From Huaxiibacter chinensis (GTDB taxonomy: Bacteria > Pseudomonadota > Gammaproteobacteria > Enterobacterales > Enterobacteriaceae), in assembly GCF_022171985.1 (NCBI RefSeq), contig NZ_JAJVHF010000017.1:1-53556 (forward strand): a DNA stretch of 53,556 bases, given 5' to 3'. The position numbers and the translations under genes are program-made. Positions within the stretch are counted from its first letter, which is position 1; the number at the start of each line of letters is the position of its first letter. The notes under the pieces were generated by a model. It was not told where the DNA came from. It ran no database searches and worked only from the letters and a program-made list of their open reading frames with translations. Of this stretch, positions 1 to 9,464 are shown one piece after another.

Positions 1-945
1 AGTGCCTTCTGATGCTGCTCAGACATACTATGCACAGATATAATCACCCGTCCGTCCTTGTGATTATCGGAAAAGGCCATGCACCGGAGTCGGCAAACCG
101 GTATGCAGTGATGTGACTTTAATCTTTATCAGCAGGCGCATTTCGTATTAAGGGAGCCAGTGTTAGCAACCCTGCCCAGGACGGAAGGACACTATCAGGA
201 CTGAACGCCAGTTTGGCGATTAAGGGGGTTAAATCTGCAAGCGGATGACAGTGCCCCAGCTGCTGCTCAGTCACACCACGTCCTGATAAAATCTCCTGCC
301 CGGTAATGTGATGACCGAAAAAAGCCCGTGCACTGGTGTCGGCAGACCGGCACGCAGGAATATGACGTTAATCTGTATCAGCAGGTACATCTCGCATTAG
401 GGAGCAAGTGATAGCAACCCCGCCCAGAACTGAAGGCCAGCATGAGGACAGAACCCCAGTTTGGCGATTAAGGGGGTTAAATCCGGCAGCGTGAGTAAGT
501 GCCCGTGCTGTGTTAAAGAAATATTCCCTAAGGACAATCTTCCGCTCGGCCTTTTGTATAAAGTTGTCACCCCGGGAGCGGGGATCACTTTACCTGCTTA
601 GCCTAAATCTTACGTCAATCGCTATCCGGAATTTTAGCTTAATGGTCCTGAGTAAGTTAAAAGGGCTACCCATAATGACGTCCCCAGATGGTGATAAAGG
701 AGTTAATTCCGCCTTCGGCTTACAGTGCCGCAGCTGCTGCTCAGCAACACCACGCCCTGATTAAATCTCCCGCCTGTCCTTGTGATGACCAAAAATAGTC
801 CGTGCACTGGCGTCGTAAGACCGGCATACAGGAATGAGGCGTTAATCTTTATTAGGTGGCAGGATTCGCATCATGGGAGCAAGGGCCCTAGAACTGTAGA
901 CTAACATTAGAAAATCACAGTTTGGCGATAAAGGGGGTTAAATAA
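1..945. repeat. Degenerate tandem repeat, four units of about 235 bp, non-coding
   Basis: Four diverged copies of one unit lie head to tail. The best conserved core, CAGTTTGGCGATTAAGGGGG followed by TTAAAT, is at 209, 457, 685 (degenerate) and 918, so the periods are 248, 228 and 233 bp. A second conserved block (AGTGCC, then GCTGCTGCTCAG) starts units at 1, about 248 and about 722. No credible gene is seen on either strand. The array may continue past the left edge. It lies just beyond the terminator of the transfer operon. Possible roles are a partition or incompatibility site or a family of structured RNAs; the sequence does not decide between them. Confidence 0.75.
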
Positions 946-1103
946 GTTAAAAGTCTTCGGTGAGCAAATTGGATAAATTTTCAGAAACCAAACCGTTAAT
1001 AATAAACTTTTAGAAGAATGATTAAAGGATATTAAGTTTTGTATGCAAAATGACACCAGTGATCTGTTTTCACTAATAATGCCGCGCTACTTTGATTACC
1101 TTT

Positions 1104-1309
1104 GGTAAACAAAAATGTAATTTACGTGATTTTCATCTTATAATGTCAGTATTGAAGTTATAAATTTTGTTTACTTAATGCGTACACAACCTAACTGCGA
1201 TTTGTATTTATGTCACTGTTTTTACACCACATTAATTATAAAACCAAAATTTGCAGCACAGTGATGAACTCATTAAGTCACAACCTCATTTGTTTACTTA
1301 AGGCATACA
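1104..1309. repeat. TTTGTTTACTTAA direct repeats with an inverted half copy
   Basis: TTTGTTTACTTAA occurs at 1166-1178 and 1289-1301, each followed by a GCRTACA block. An inverted partial copy (GGTAAACAAA) is at 1104-1113. The region from 946 to 1370 is A+T-rich and has no gene. It could be a protein-binding site linked to the neighbouring tandem repeat, but no function is shown. Confidence 0.5.
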
Positions 1310-1311
1310 AT

Positions 1312-1352
1312 AAAAAACCAGATTCTTATGAGACATCTGGTTTAATTATTTT
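1312..1352 (-). terminator. Terminator of the transfer operon
   Basis: On the minus strand an AAACCAGAT stem pairs with ATCTGGTTT around a loop of about ten bases and is followed by a T run. It lies about 20-60 bp past the stop codon of traC, so it ends the transfer operon transcript. Confidence 0.75.
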
Positions 1353-1370
1353 TGCTTGAAGATATTTACT

Positions 1371-4052
1371 CTACGCGGCCAAACCCGCTGCTACTTCTTG
1401 AGCATAGAGAATTTCTATTGCCTCGCCATAGCTACAATTCTCGCGGCTTTGAATTTCCCATAATTTACTCCTGTCAGCACTATCCGTAGTAAAACAAAGC
1501 TCCATTTTCCGGTCTACGTATAACCGACAGATCTCTTGGAAGTTTTCGAACCTGACTAACATCTCTGAAAACACCTTTTTGACTGTACGAATATTTTTCA
1601 TACGTTCATATTCTGCATCTGAAGTAGAAAAATATTTATTAGCCTTCATTGCTTCAATGCTTTCTTTTTCTTGTTTCATGATTATCTTCCAAGGCGAGTT
1701 AGCAGTCAGGGCCCGGCCAACAGAAGAAGTAAAATAATCTTCAAACGACTGTGTGATACAGATGCCAGCGCAGTTTGTTTTCCTGAACCTACGCCATGCC
1801 GCTTCGAGGAAGGAAGAGAAGAATTGGTTTGATTGATTTCCGGCACCTGATGAATTATCAGGACGAATGTACTCCCATGCTTCATCAAGGATGAACAAGC
1901 GACGACGCCCATCTTTTTTGATGAACATTGCATGCTGAGCAGCCTGAATGATAGACATTAATACAACTGTCTGAAGGTGGGGGGTGCCTTTTAGCTCCTC
2001 CAGTTCCAAAACAATAAATCTGCTGTCGAAGTTGATTGGAGGCAACGTATCGGTAAACCGGTGCCCATAAATTCCACCTTCGCACCATGCTCCGAGTTGC
2101 TCCCCAATATCCTTTATACGTTTGTCTTCATGCTTCTTGCAACGCAGAGCAAAGCCGGTTATTGAACCGGTCCGACCTGATTTTCTGGATTCTTGGTACT
2201 CTTCTGCAATAAGCTGAAGCATCACTGATTGTTGATAATCATCGATAAGGCCTTTCTCTGAAGCCATAATTTTTAGCTGATTCAAAACCATTATGGTCTG
2301 AGCAACTTTGTCTTTTTCTGCATCGTTTGAAGTTGATTCACCGGTAAATTCAGGTGCTTCGTTAAATACATCGTCGTTAACAGTGATGTCAGTTAGGAAG
2401 GCAAAGGGATTTAGGGTGAAGTCAGGGGTTTTACCGAAATCAATAAATTGACTGTTTGTATATTGTTCCGCAATCCCCTGGTAAGAACGGCCCACGTCCA
2501 CAACAAATACTTGAGCACCGTCAGGATCATCATCTGGGTATTCGTTTTCTAAAAAATGCTTAAATGTTGAGCGATAATGAACGAGGTTATTAGATCGCGG
2601 TCCAGCTCCAAGATAGTTATTGATTAGATATGCTGTCCAGAATGACTTCCCTGCACCTGACGTTGCACCAATAACCATGTTATAGCTTGCAGAAGTCTTG
2701 AAAATATCAAGTCCCATGAGTTGACCTTCACGAGAAACTAAACTCAGTACTGGTCTATCTGTATTACCTTTCCAGGGCCCAAAGATCGGTGTCATATGAG
2801 CCGCTCCGGTGTTGCTCACTACTTCGGAACGGTCAAGGTCGAAAATTGTCTTTGGGTCATTGCACATTGGCAGACATGACATAAATGACGGGAAAACGAT
2901 AAAGGAATCATCTGCTACTTTGACCCGGCTTTCGAGGTAAAAGGATTTGAGATCGTTAGCTGCTGTCTGCACAGAATTGGCATTACTACCCATAACAGTG
3001 AAAGTAAGATACCCTCTTAAAAGCTTTGCGCCATCCTCAAGCTCGCGAGTTACGGCCATGTAGTCATTATCCATATCCCGCAGGCGAGGGCAGAATGTGA
3101 CAACTGAAGGTATACTTGCCTGTTTATTAGTGATTGCTTTGTAGCGGACGTTTTCTTTTGACAACTTGAGCGGATCGGCAAACTGAACAGTCTGAGTGAT
3201 CATAAATGGGCTGAAAATTGTCTTACGTCCATGCATCCAGTTAACTACTAACTCATACATACAACCGAAATTGACGTATTCAGGAAACTTTACAACGGAA
3301 AGTTGTTTGAAGTAACGATGCTCAGATTCGTCGTCACTTTGTGTGACTGATGAGAAATGATTTTCTGTGACTGTATACTTACGGCCGGGAACGTTAACTT
3401 GTTCATTAAGCCTTTTCATAGTGTTAACGTCTATGAAACCTTCAGCCCACCGGGAGTTCTTTCCGGGGTTTACGACCTTATCTATACAATAGAGCCAGTT
3501 TTCTGCATCGACCTTAAACGGATGCAATCCAATCGTAATTAACTTACTTACAAGTTCAGAGTAAAGTGAATCGATACGCGAATGTTCCAGCTCGGTAGGA
3601 AGGGCAGACTGTAAAGGAATCGATAGCGAGATCCATACCTGAAAATCCCTCAACATAAGGTTATCATGATCAGGTTTTAAAGGCTTATGCATACTTCTGT
3701 CGTAGTAGTCCAACTGATAACCATTAAGCAGATCTGCTTTAAGCTTATCGTTCCCAGTCATACGCCCACCTCGCACAGCTGACCAAGCACTAAGCTGTAA
3801 AGTCAGGTCTGGCAATGCAGTCAGAGATATTTGACAGACAGTATCTGTAGGGAAATCCATTTTGAACATTTCAGCAAGAACATCTTGCTGATTATCAAAA
3901 ACTCCAGGGGATGGATTACAGATAAACATAAACCCTAATCTGTTGCCATCAATCAAAAAATAGTGAGTCCCTGCTAATTGATCGTAAACAGGGATAAACC
4001 CACCTAATTGATGGCGATTTAAACCGCTATTGTAATTATTGATAGCTTCCAT
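1371..4052 (-). CDS. traC: TraC/TrhC-type VirB4 family ATPase of the mating-pair formation apparatus
   Basis: This is the inner-membrane-associated ATPase that energises pilus assembly in F-type type IV secretion systems. The 893-residue length fits TraC/TrhC. A Walker A motif GATSGAGKS is at residues 462-470, and a Walker B-like LFILDEAWEY is near 716-724, in the C-terminal motor domain. The N-terminal half is the family-specific pilus assembly domain. It is the last gene of the minus-strand operon, starts 8 bp after traV, and is followed by a terminator. IncHI trhC is the closest named relative I know; that assignment is by resemblance. Confidence 0.93.
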   Translation of the reverse strand: MEAINNYNSGLNRHQLGGFIPVYDQLAGTHYFLIDGNRLGFMFICNPSPGVFDNQQDVLAEMFKMDFPTDTVCQISLTALPDLTLQLSAWSAVRGGRMTGNDKLKADLLNGYQLDYYDRSMHKPLKPDHDNLMLRDFQVWISLSIPLQSALPTELEHSRIDSLYSELVSKLITIGLHPFKVDAENWLYCIDKVVNPGKNSRWAEGFIDVNTMKRLNEQVNVPGRKYTVTENHFSSVTQSDDESEHRYFKQLSVVKFPEYVNFGCMYELVVNWMHGRKTIFSPFMITQTVQFADPLKLSKENVRYKAITNKQASIPSVVTFCPRLRDMDNDYMAVTRELEDGAKLLRGYLTFTVMGSNANSVQTAANDLKSFYLESRVKVADDSFIVFPSFMSCLPMCNDPKTIFDLDRSEVVSNTGAAHMTPIFGPWKGNTDRPVLSLVSREGQLMGLDIFKTSASYNMVIGATSGAGKSFWTAYLINNYLGAGPRSNNLVHYRSTFKHFLENEYPDDDPDGAQVFVVDVGRSYQGIAEQYTNSQFIDFGKTPDFTLNPFAFLTDITVNDDVFNEAPEFTGESTSNDAEKDKVAQTIMVLNQLKIMASEKGLIDDYQQSVMLQLIAEEYQESRKSGRTGSITGFALRCKKHEDKRIKDIGEQLGAWCEGGIYGHRFTDTLPPINFDSRFIVLELEELKGTPHLQTVVLMSIIQAAQHAMFIKKDGRRRLFILDEAWEYIRPDNSSGAGNQSNQFFSSFLEAAWRRFRKTNCAGICITQSFEDYFTSSVGRALTANSPWKIIMKQEKESIEAMKANKYFSTSDAEYERMKNIRTVKKVFSEMLVRFENFQEICRLYVDRKMELCFTTDSADRSKLWEIQSRENCSYGEAIEILYAQEVAAGLAA

Positions 4053-4060
4053 ATTTGACC

Positions 4061-5011
4061 TTACAGTTGTCTAACAATGCCGTTCGAAGAGACAGCTTTA
4101 GTTGCTTTTTGTTGCTGCTGCATATTTTCCCGGGCCGCATCCTGTACTTCTAAAGGAACTATGCGAGCTGGGTTTGAGGTCGAATTCTTGCCAGCAATCC
4201 ATGTTTGCGGTTTTACGTTGACATAAACGTAGCCGGGAAGATTAAGCGCATCGTTATCATCGGTATAAGGTGCAAAAGTAATTCTCATTACTTTCCCCTG
4301 TTGCAGAACAGCAAGTGGTTCAGGAGCCACTACAGCTTGTTTATAACCTTGCGAACGGTATTGCTGGATCTGCCCAGGGTTGAGAGTCGGGTTAACGGGC
4401 TGGCCATTGTAAAGAGAGTACATATCCTTACCAGGGCTGATATCAGAATTAGGTGCAACGTAGCGTGGGGCATTTCCAGCAGAAACCGGATAGCTTGTTT
4501 GTTTAACGACTTCCGCAGCCGGATGAACGAAAGGGTTACCAGTTGAAGAGGCAGTGCTATAACTGCTAGTCATCCTTACGTTTGAATTAACCGGTACACC
4601 AGAAATAGGCCGTGGTCCAATGGATGAAGTAGGGGCACCCATTTTTAAAGTTTTATCGTACATGACAGGTAACTGACCAACTGGCTTAATTTCGGTTTTT
4701 GAATAAGCCACAGGCTGATTTTTAAGGGTAGTAGACTGTGGATATTTGACTTCCCCTGGAGGGCTAATTTCAGTTGGATAACGGCTGTCATTGACAGCCG
4801 ATTTCTCCTTTCCCGATTCCGACTCTTCCCCCGCCAGTGCAGACAGATCATCTCGATTATTAGTTAACTCCATAACTTCGCGAGGACCTTTACAGATAAC
4901 GCCCTTTTCAATGCCTGGACATTCGGATTCGGAACTACCGATGGAGCACCCCGTAAGATATGAGGATGTACCTACAACCAGAGCACTGAGTACCAATCTT
5001 TTGATGTTCAT
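4061..5011 (-). CDS. traV: TraV-type outer-membrane lipoprotein of the transfer apparatus
   Basis: TraV proteins form part of the outer-membrane core complex together with TraK and TraB. The N-terminus has a lipoprotein signal peptide ending in the lipobox LTGC, so the mature protein should be lipidated at residue Cys22. Two further cysteines follow within about 20 residues, as in TraV. The middle is long, rich in Pro/Ser/Asn and probably disordered; the C-terminal part is more compact. At 316 residues it is longer than F TraV (about 170), as in IncHI systems. It sits between dsbC and traC in the operon. Confidence 0.85.
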   Translation of the reverse strand: MNIKRLVLSALVVGTSSYLTGCSIGSSESECPGIEKGVICKGPREVMELTNNRDDLSALAGEESESGKEKSAVNDSRYPTEISPPGEVKYPQSTTLKNQPVAYSKTEIKPVGQLPVMYDKTLKMGAPTSSIGPRPISGVPVNSNVRMTSSYSTASSTGNPFVHPAAEVVKQTSYPVSAGNAPRYVAPNSDISPGKDMYSLYNGQPVNPTLNPGQIQQYRSQGYKQAVVAPEPLAVLQQGKVMRITFAPYTDDNDALNLPGYVYVNVKPQTWIAGKNSTSNPARIVPLEVQDAARENMQQQQKATKAVSSNGIVRQL

Positions 5012-5020
5012 AAACTAGCC

Positions 5021-5878
5021 TTAATTTGTCTCAAATGGATTTTTTAAGAGAGGTTCAACGCTTTGGTTCAACCAGTAGTCGAAATCTTTTGGAATGCCAT
5101 TACCAGCCAAACCATCCTGTCTGACAACTGAAGGTACACCCTGCAATTTATAAATTCCTGCGAGCATCAATGACGCTACCAAAGGTTCCGCCGGACATTC
5201 TTCTGCTTCTTTTTGAGAGAGCAATCTTTTTTCAATGTCGGATTTGCTTCCCATTAGCCAACGAAGAATATCGAGGTTGTTTATTTTTCCTTTTTCTTTA
5301 CTACACCAGAGCCTTCTAAGCTCTTCTTTTGGCTCACCGGGTGAGGGAACTAAAACAATATCTATCCGATACTTGTCCCGATCTGCATAGAATTTCTTAA
5401 CAAGTTCCATGCAACCGTCACAATCAAGTGTTATGAAAATGGCTGCTTGTCTTTTAAGCTTTGAATTTCCCAGAGGAATGGACGCTACAGTTTCCAGAGG
5501 GAAGGGGGCCTCATCAAGACTAATAAAATAGGAATTCCTGATTTCTTCTACAGTCAGAACAGGTTTACGTTTAATTACATCAACAAGGCTTCCCCCAGTA
5601 AGGGAGTATCGGCCATCGGTCGTTACTGCCATTAGCTGCGAACGTTCGTCCTGAAAGAGGTATAGCCCACCAGAAGGAATGTATATGGCATCCTTAGGTT
5701 TATATCCTTTCATTTTTGATAACACACCCGAGATCTGACTGGGTGAAACGCCACCTTCCTTTGCCTTTGCCATTAACGCAGCAGCATCACTATTAGTTAG
5801 GACCTGCTCTGAAGCATAAGTGACCGTATTCGCCATAATGGCGAAAGCCGCCATTAAAGGGAAAAGTAACTTTTTCAC
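5021..5878 (-). CDS. dsbC: Periplasmic DsbC-like thiol:disulfide isomerase of the transfer operon
   Basis: This enzyme should form or shuffle disulfides in periplasmic transfer proteins. With a GTG start at 5878 the protein is 285 residues and begins with a clean signal peptide (MKKLLFPLMAAFAIMANTVTYA). An AGAGGG ribosome-binding site lies about 9 bases upstream of this GTG. A longer frame (ATG at 5905 or upstream) would bury the signal peptide and overlap the gene before it. A dimerisation-like N-terminal domain is followed by a thioredoxin-fold region with the redox motif CDGC at 153-156. The GTG start leaves a 13-bp gap to the upstream gene. An exact copy of the dispersed palindrome AAAAGTWACTTTT overlaps codons 2-6. 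Confidence 0.85.
   Translation of the reverse strand: MKKLLFPLMAAFAIMANTVTYASEQVLTNSDAAALMAKAKEGGVSPSQISGVLSKMKGYKPKDAIYIPSGGLYLFQDERSQLMAVTTDGRYSLTGGSLVDVIKRKPVLTVEEIRNSYFISLDEAPFPLETVASIPLGNSKLKRQAAIFITLDCDGCMELVKKFYADRDKYRIDIVLVPSPGEPKEELRRLWCSKEKGKINNLDILRWLMGSKSDIEKRLLSQKEAEECPAEPLVASLMLAGIYKLQGVPSVVRQDGLAGNGIPKDFDYWLNQSVEPLLKNPFETN
5862..5874. promoter_or_regulatory. Dispersed 13-bp palindrome, copy 1 (AAAAGTAACTTTT)
   Basis: Exact match to AAAAGTWACTTTT, lying over the first codons of the dsbC-like gene. It is one of two exact copies inside a coding region, so it could be partly constrained by the KKLLF coding. See the finding on the whole set. Confidence 0.5.
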
Positions 5879-5891
5879 TATTGGGTGCCCT

Positions 5892-6374
5892 CTACTTCTT
5901 TGCATTATAAGAACTTGATTGTACCGCTTCAGAGCTATCTTCAAGTTCCATATAAGTGACGATTTCAACACTATCCGGTACAGTAACGGCAAGCGTTGCA
6001 TCAATAATTAAATAGCCACGGTCACGGTAGATCTTCATTAATGTTCTGAAATATTCTTCGAATTGAGATCTATCATTGTCAGCAGTACGGCCTCCGTGAT
6101 GCTTGAAAAATTCCTTACGTAATTCAGGCATGTCAAGCACTGCAATCTTGTACGAAGGCTGGGATTGTTTATTGAAGTAATCGTAAACATTCATAAAGCC
6201 TTTATAACCATAAATAATGACCAATACGGCAAAGGCGAAGAAAAATAAATACTTCAATATTTTTTCAATATCAATTTCGAAGGTAATTTTTTTTGTTGTC
6301 CTTTCTCGCACCATTTTTTTAGTGATTTCAGGTCCAGCTGATTCAGGCGATTCTTTTTTTTCTAAACTATCCAT
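5892..6374 (-). CDS. TrbI-like inner-membrane protein of the F-type transfer system
   Basis: A 160-residue protein with a charged cytoplasmic N-terminus, one membrane segment at about residues 39-60, and a periplasmic domain. The pattern after the membrane segment (an IAVLDM strand, a helix with KEFF, then a YLIIDATLAV strand and VPD) resembles F TrbI, which affects pilus outgrowth and retraction. In F, trbI lies near traW and traU, so its place between traB and dsbC would be a difference. The operon position supports a transfer role; the TrbI name is inferred from pattern only. Confidence 0.6.
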   Translation of the reverse strand: MDSLEKKESPESAGPEITKKMVRERTTKKITFEIDIEKILKYLFFFAFAVLVIIYGYKGFMNVYDYFNKQSQPSYKIAVLDMPELRKEFFKHHGGRTADNDRSQFEEYFRTLMKIYRDRGYLIIDATLAVTVPDSVEIVTYMELEDSSEAVQSSSYNAKK

Positions 6375-6381
6375 TTAAACC

Positions 6382-7737
6382 TCAGCGACTGGTCAGATTC
6401 GTTGGAATTGTAGTTCCGGTCTGAACGACAAATGTAATAGCTCGGCCAGGGCTAATTTCTACGATTGGCCACTGTTGTTCTGCAATTGCGGTGTAGTAAT
6501 CGACGAGTCGATTAAGACCACCTTGAGCTGCACCAGCCCCGGCTAATGCCCCAAGTGCACCAAAATTAGGGGACTGATACTGAGCCTGTGAATTAGGGTC
6601 GATGTTAAGTGAAGATACCTTACTGGGACTTAAGCTACCGGCAAGTGAAGAAAGTCCACCGGCAAATGCAGCTCCTGCAATTGCGTTACCATTTCGGCTG
6701 ATAAGCGTGCCTCGGATCCCATTTTTTCCGTCATTTTCACTTACAGCATATGCTTCCAGTTTTACGTCAAAAGCTTTCCCTTTTGAATTAACACAAGAGA
6801 TAGAAGTGGCACGTATGTAAGCACGCTGTGACGCCAGATCACCAACAGCTGAACCCAGAAGGTTACAGTCACGCAAATCCATGGTGAAATTATTGGGCAT
6901 GATGACATCTTTTTTAATACGCATCGTTACTGGCATTGGTTCTGATTTGGAAGAAAGGCTTGTAGGCGCTTCAAGCCCGGTAATCAGAACACCAGTGATA
7001 ATAGATGTTGCCGGAAGAAACATTTCATCTTTTCGGGCAGCATGCCGCGCTTTGCTATCAACTGGCGCAGTACCATCACCTCGTACAGTCCGAGTTGGCG
7101 CTTTATCTCCTGCAATGACCTCTCTGCCTTCCTTGATTCTGTTTTCAGACACGGGCATAACCTGAATGACACCATCGGTACCATTAGTCTTAATGGAACT
7201 TTGTGTGATTGTTCTCATTGGGCTATTACGCGTAGGTGTGATAGAAGCGTAATTAGGGTTTACGCCATTAATCGGCGCATTAGCATTAAGCTGATAAGGA
7301 GCTGCCGGTGCCTGCTCATTAATCGTTTTACGCGAACTACCAGCATCCAAGTTACGATTGCCGTTTCGATTTGTCTGCATATCATTAATTTGCTGAGACA
7401 GCTGCTGAAGTTGAGAAGTTAAACTTGCAACTTGGGCTTTAGTTTCCTGTTGGGCTTTTTCTGCTTTTTCGCGGTCCTCTTTCGCCGCATTTTGGTCAAG
7501 TCGGTTTTGCTTAACCATTTCTTTATATACTTTCTGGCTTTCTTCATTACTCAATTTGTTCATTTGCGAATCATCTAACAACAAATTGGTCTGCATGTCT
7601 TTTTTCTGTGTTTTCTTTTCTTTCTTAACTGGTGTGGAAAAAATAGACTGGCTAATAATATAAACAATCACTACCAGCAGAGCGCCAATAACAGAAAGTC
7701 TGACGGTCTTATTTTCCCAGGCCTTTTTAATGTCCAT
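6382..7737 (-). CDS. traB: TraB-type (VirB10 family) core-complex protein
   Basis: TraB spans the periplasm and links the inner-membrane motor to the outer-membrane channel. The ATG at 7737 has GGAG six bases upstream and was preferred to the GTG at 7749; this gives 451 residues. The order is a short cytoplasmic N-terminus, a membrane segment at about 15-33, a Lys/Glu/Gln-rich coiled coil at about 40-115, a linker rich in Asn and Pro, and a C-terminal VirB10-like beta barrel (about 230-451) that includes an Ala/Gly-rich stretch typical of the family's outer-membrane helices. The start overlaps the end of the upstream gene by 11 bp, suggesting coupled translation. Confidence 0.9.
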   Translation of the reverse strand: MDIKKAWENKTVRLSVIGALLVVIVYIISQSIFSTPVKKEKKTQKKDMQTNLLLDDSQMNKLSNEESQKVYKEMVKQNRLDQNAAKEDREKAEKAQQETKAQVASLTSQLQQLSQQINDMQTNRNGNRNLDAGSSRKTINEQAPAAPYQLNANAPINGVNPNYASITPTRNSPMRTITQSSIKTNGTDGVIQVMPVSENRIKEGREVIAGDKAPTRTVRGDGTAPVDSKARHAARKDEMFLPATSIITGVLITGLEAPTSLSSKSEPMPVTMRIKKDVIMPNNFTMDLRDCNLLGSAVGDLASQRAYIRATSISCVNSKGKAFDVKLEAYAVSENDGKNGIRGTLISRNGNAIAGAAFAGGLSSLAGSLSPSKVSSLNIDPNSQAQYQSPNFGALGALAGAGAAQGGLNRLVDYYTAIAEQQWPIVEISPGRAITFVVQTGTTIPTNLTSR

Positions 7738-8188
7738 GATTAGCTCCACTTGTAGGTTTCTGGAATCGTTTAATTTTTAGATTTCGTTCGCTGTCAGACA
7801 TCTGAGGAACGATATAGGGTTCACCTGCTCTGGCCCAGTTTTCACGAACAGATGGATGATTCATTTCAGCTTTATCTATCTGGCTCGTTCTAGATATTTC
7901 ATGTTTGTAATTAGGTTCCAAAACGTTACTTTTGTGATAGTCAAAAGCATTCTCCTCATTAATATTGCCCTCTCCTACAAATTTATCAATAAGAGTTGGA
8001 TCGTTCATTATTACTGTCTGAACGGGAAAAGCGTTACTGCCATCTTCGATACTAATGGGTGCGTCCGGAACGATTAATACACTCCTTTTTGGTATATATT
8101 CTGACCTGTAGTAAAAGCTGGTTAAAGCAAATACGACAAAACCAATCACGGTGGCCCCAAGCAGAGCAGGCAAAGTAACTTTTCCCAT
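7727..8188 (-). CDS. Single-pass membrane protein of the transfer operon, function unknown
   Basis: A 153-residue protein with one N-terminal membrane segment (about residues 6-25) and a polar, probably periplasmic remainder rich in Asn, Glu and Lys. It lies between traK and traB, the place where some F-like systems carry accessory genes, and overlaps traB by 11 bp, so it is surely part of the operon. I do not recognise a family. It could be an IncHI-specific core-complex accessory. A near copy of the dispersed palindrome (12 of 13) overlaps its first codons. Confidence 0.75.
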   Translation of the reverse strand: MGKVTLPALLGATVIGFVVFALTSFYYRSEYIPKRSVLIVPDAPISIEDGSNAFPVQTVIMNDPTLIDKFVGEGNINEENAFDYHKSNVLEPNYKHEISRTSQIDKAEMNHPSVRENWARAGEPYIVPQMSDSERNLKIKRFQKPTSGANHGH

Positions 8189-8189
8189 A

Positions 8190-9464
8190 TTATTTTCTGA
8201 TTAGACTTGGTCTGGTTGTAACCCGGGCCTCGCGTTCCTTGAACAATTTATCCCGGACTATGTAAAGCTCTGTTTCTTCTCCCGGTTGCAGGTATGCTTT
8301 ATCAAATAAAGCACTTGCAATAACGCCTTCTGCCATACACTGCTGATCAGCAACGATTTGACCGTATGGTTTATCGTTTTTCACAAGAATTACATCAATA
8401 AGTTCACGTGAGCCAACCAGTCTCTGACCGAGCTTTGCATACATATTAAAGTTACATGGTGACTGCTCTGGCGCAGGAATACGAGAAAGTCGGTCCTGTT
8501 GTAAACTGAATCCTGAAGGGACCTCACCAAGAGCCACAGGAGTCAATAAATCAATGATTCTTTGTTTATGATCGTCTTGTTTTGGATCCGTTGGAGCCAG
8601 TTCTTCTGACTGGGAGCGGGCCAACATTTCCTCATAGTTTTGCTTATCCAATGAGGTTTCACGTTTGGCTTGCATAGATGGGCTTAAAGATGTAGTAACT
8701 GAAATCATCGCACCGGGAACATCAAGCGGTACCAGGGTCAGGTTATAGGTCGATTCAGGTACCTGATCTTCAGACAACATAATCCCGATTGGTTTATCGG
8801 TATTAGTTGAAATAAAGACATCGCCACCATTAACAAATATGCTTGCCTCTTCAGCAGGGGTAGAAGTACTGACAGAAGCATTCTTGAAGCTGGTCGATAT
8901 TCTGTTTTGAAGTCCTCGTGAAACTGGCAGTACCACATTCCCACCAGGCGGCACATTTACACGCTGAACTTCTTTATATCGGTTACGAGCTTCGACATAA
9001 AGTTCATCGGCTTTTGACGTGGCGGTCGCATTGGTTGCATTCTGCTGGGAAGAGGTACCTGTTGGTCTCCCATAGCTATCAATTGCACCAGATCGGGTCT
9101 GTGCGTCAAATCCGGGGAGACTAGGATTATTTGATAATGCTCCAGTAATAGCGCTTACCGCAGGCGAAGCATTGCTGGCTGGGGAAAGTTGCACGGTAGG
9201 GAGATCAGTTGTAGGTTTTTGTCCCTGCGCATTACCGGCTTCACTAAGGTTTGTTTGTGCACCTGACTGTTCAGAACCAGCTTGACCCGGAATAATGGCT
9301 TTTGCAGCTCCATTCTGAAATCCGTCAGCACCAACTGGCATTACAACCGGGTTATTAATTGTTGCTGGCAATTGGTATTCTTCAGCGATTACGCAGTTCG
9401 AAGTCGTGAGCATGATCAATGCTGTAATTGCGTTGAAGCCTAAGCCCTTTTTTTTAATCATCAC
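8190..9464 (-). CDS. traK: TraK-type secretin-like outer-membrane core protein
   Basis: TraK (VirB9 family) forms the outer-membrane part of the transfer channel with TraV and TraB. The 424-residue protein has an N-terminal signal peptide ending near residue 27. A low-complexity region rich in Ala, Asn, Ser and Gln spans about 30-155, and a C-terminal secretin-like domain starts near VPPGGNVVLPVSRGLQNRI. F TraK is about 240 residues, so the low-complexity insert accounts for the extra length. The start overlaps traE by four bases (ATGA), indicating translational coupling. Confidence 0.85.
   Translation of the reverse strand: MMIKKKGLGFNAITALIMLTTSNCVIAEEYQLPATINNPVVMPVGADGFQNGAAKAIIPGQAGSEQSGAQTNLSEAGNAQGQKPTTDLPTVQLSPASNASPAVSAITGALSNNPSLPGFDAQTRSGAIDSYGRPTGTSSQQNATNATATSKADELYVEARNRYKEVQRVNVPPGGNVVLPVSRGLQNRISTSFKNASVSTSTPAEEASIFVNGGDVFISTNTDKPIGIMLSEDQVPESTYNLTLVPLDVPGAMISVTTSLSPSMQAKRETSLDKQNYEEMLARSQSEELAPTDPKQDDHKQRIIDLLTPVALGEVPSGFSLQQDRLSRIPAPEQSPCNFNMYAKLGQRLVGSRELIDVILVKNDKPYGQIVADQQCMAEGVIASALFDKAYLQPGEETELYIVRDKLFKEREARVTTRPSLIRK

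Noticed and set aside
510..764. Open frame of 84 codons in the left repeat region
   Set aside because: It crosses repeat units with no ribosome-binding site and no family pattern; the region looks non-coding.
3120..3140. TTATTAG sequences inside traC (near 3124) and traV (near 4856)
   Set aside because: They lie within coding DNA and have no matching -10 and start codon downstream.
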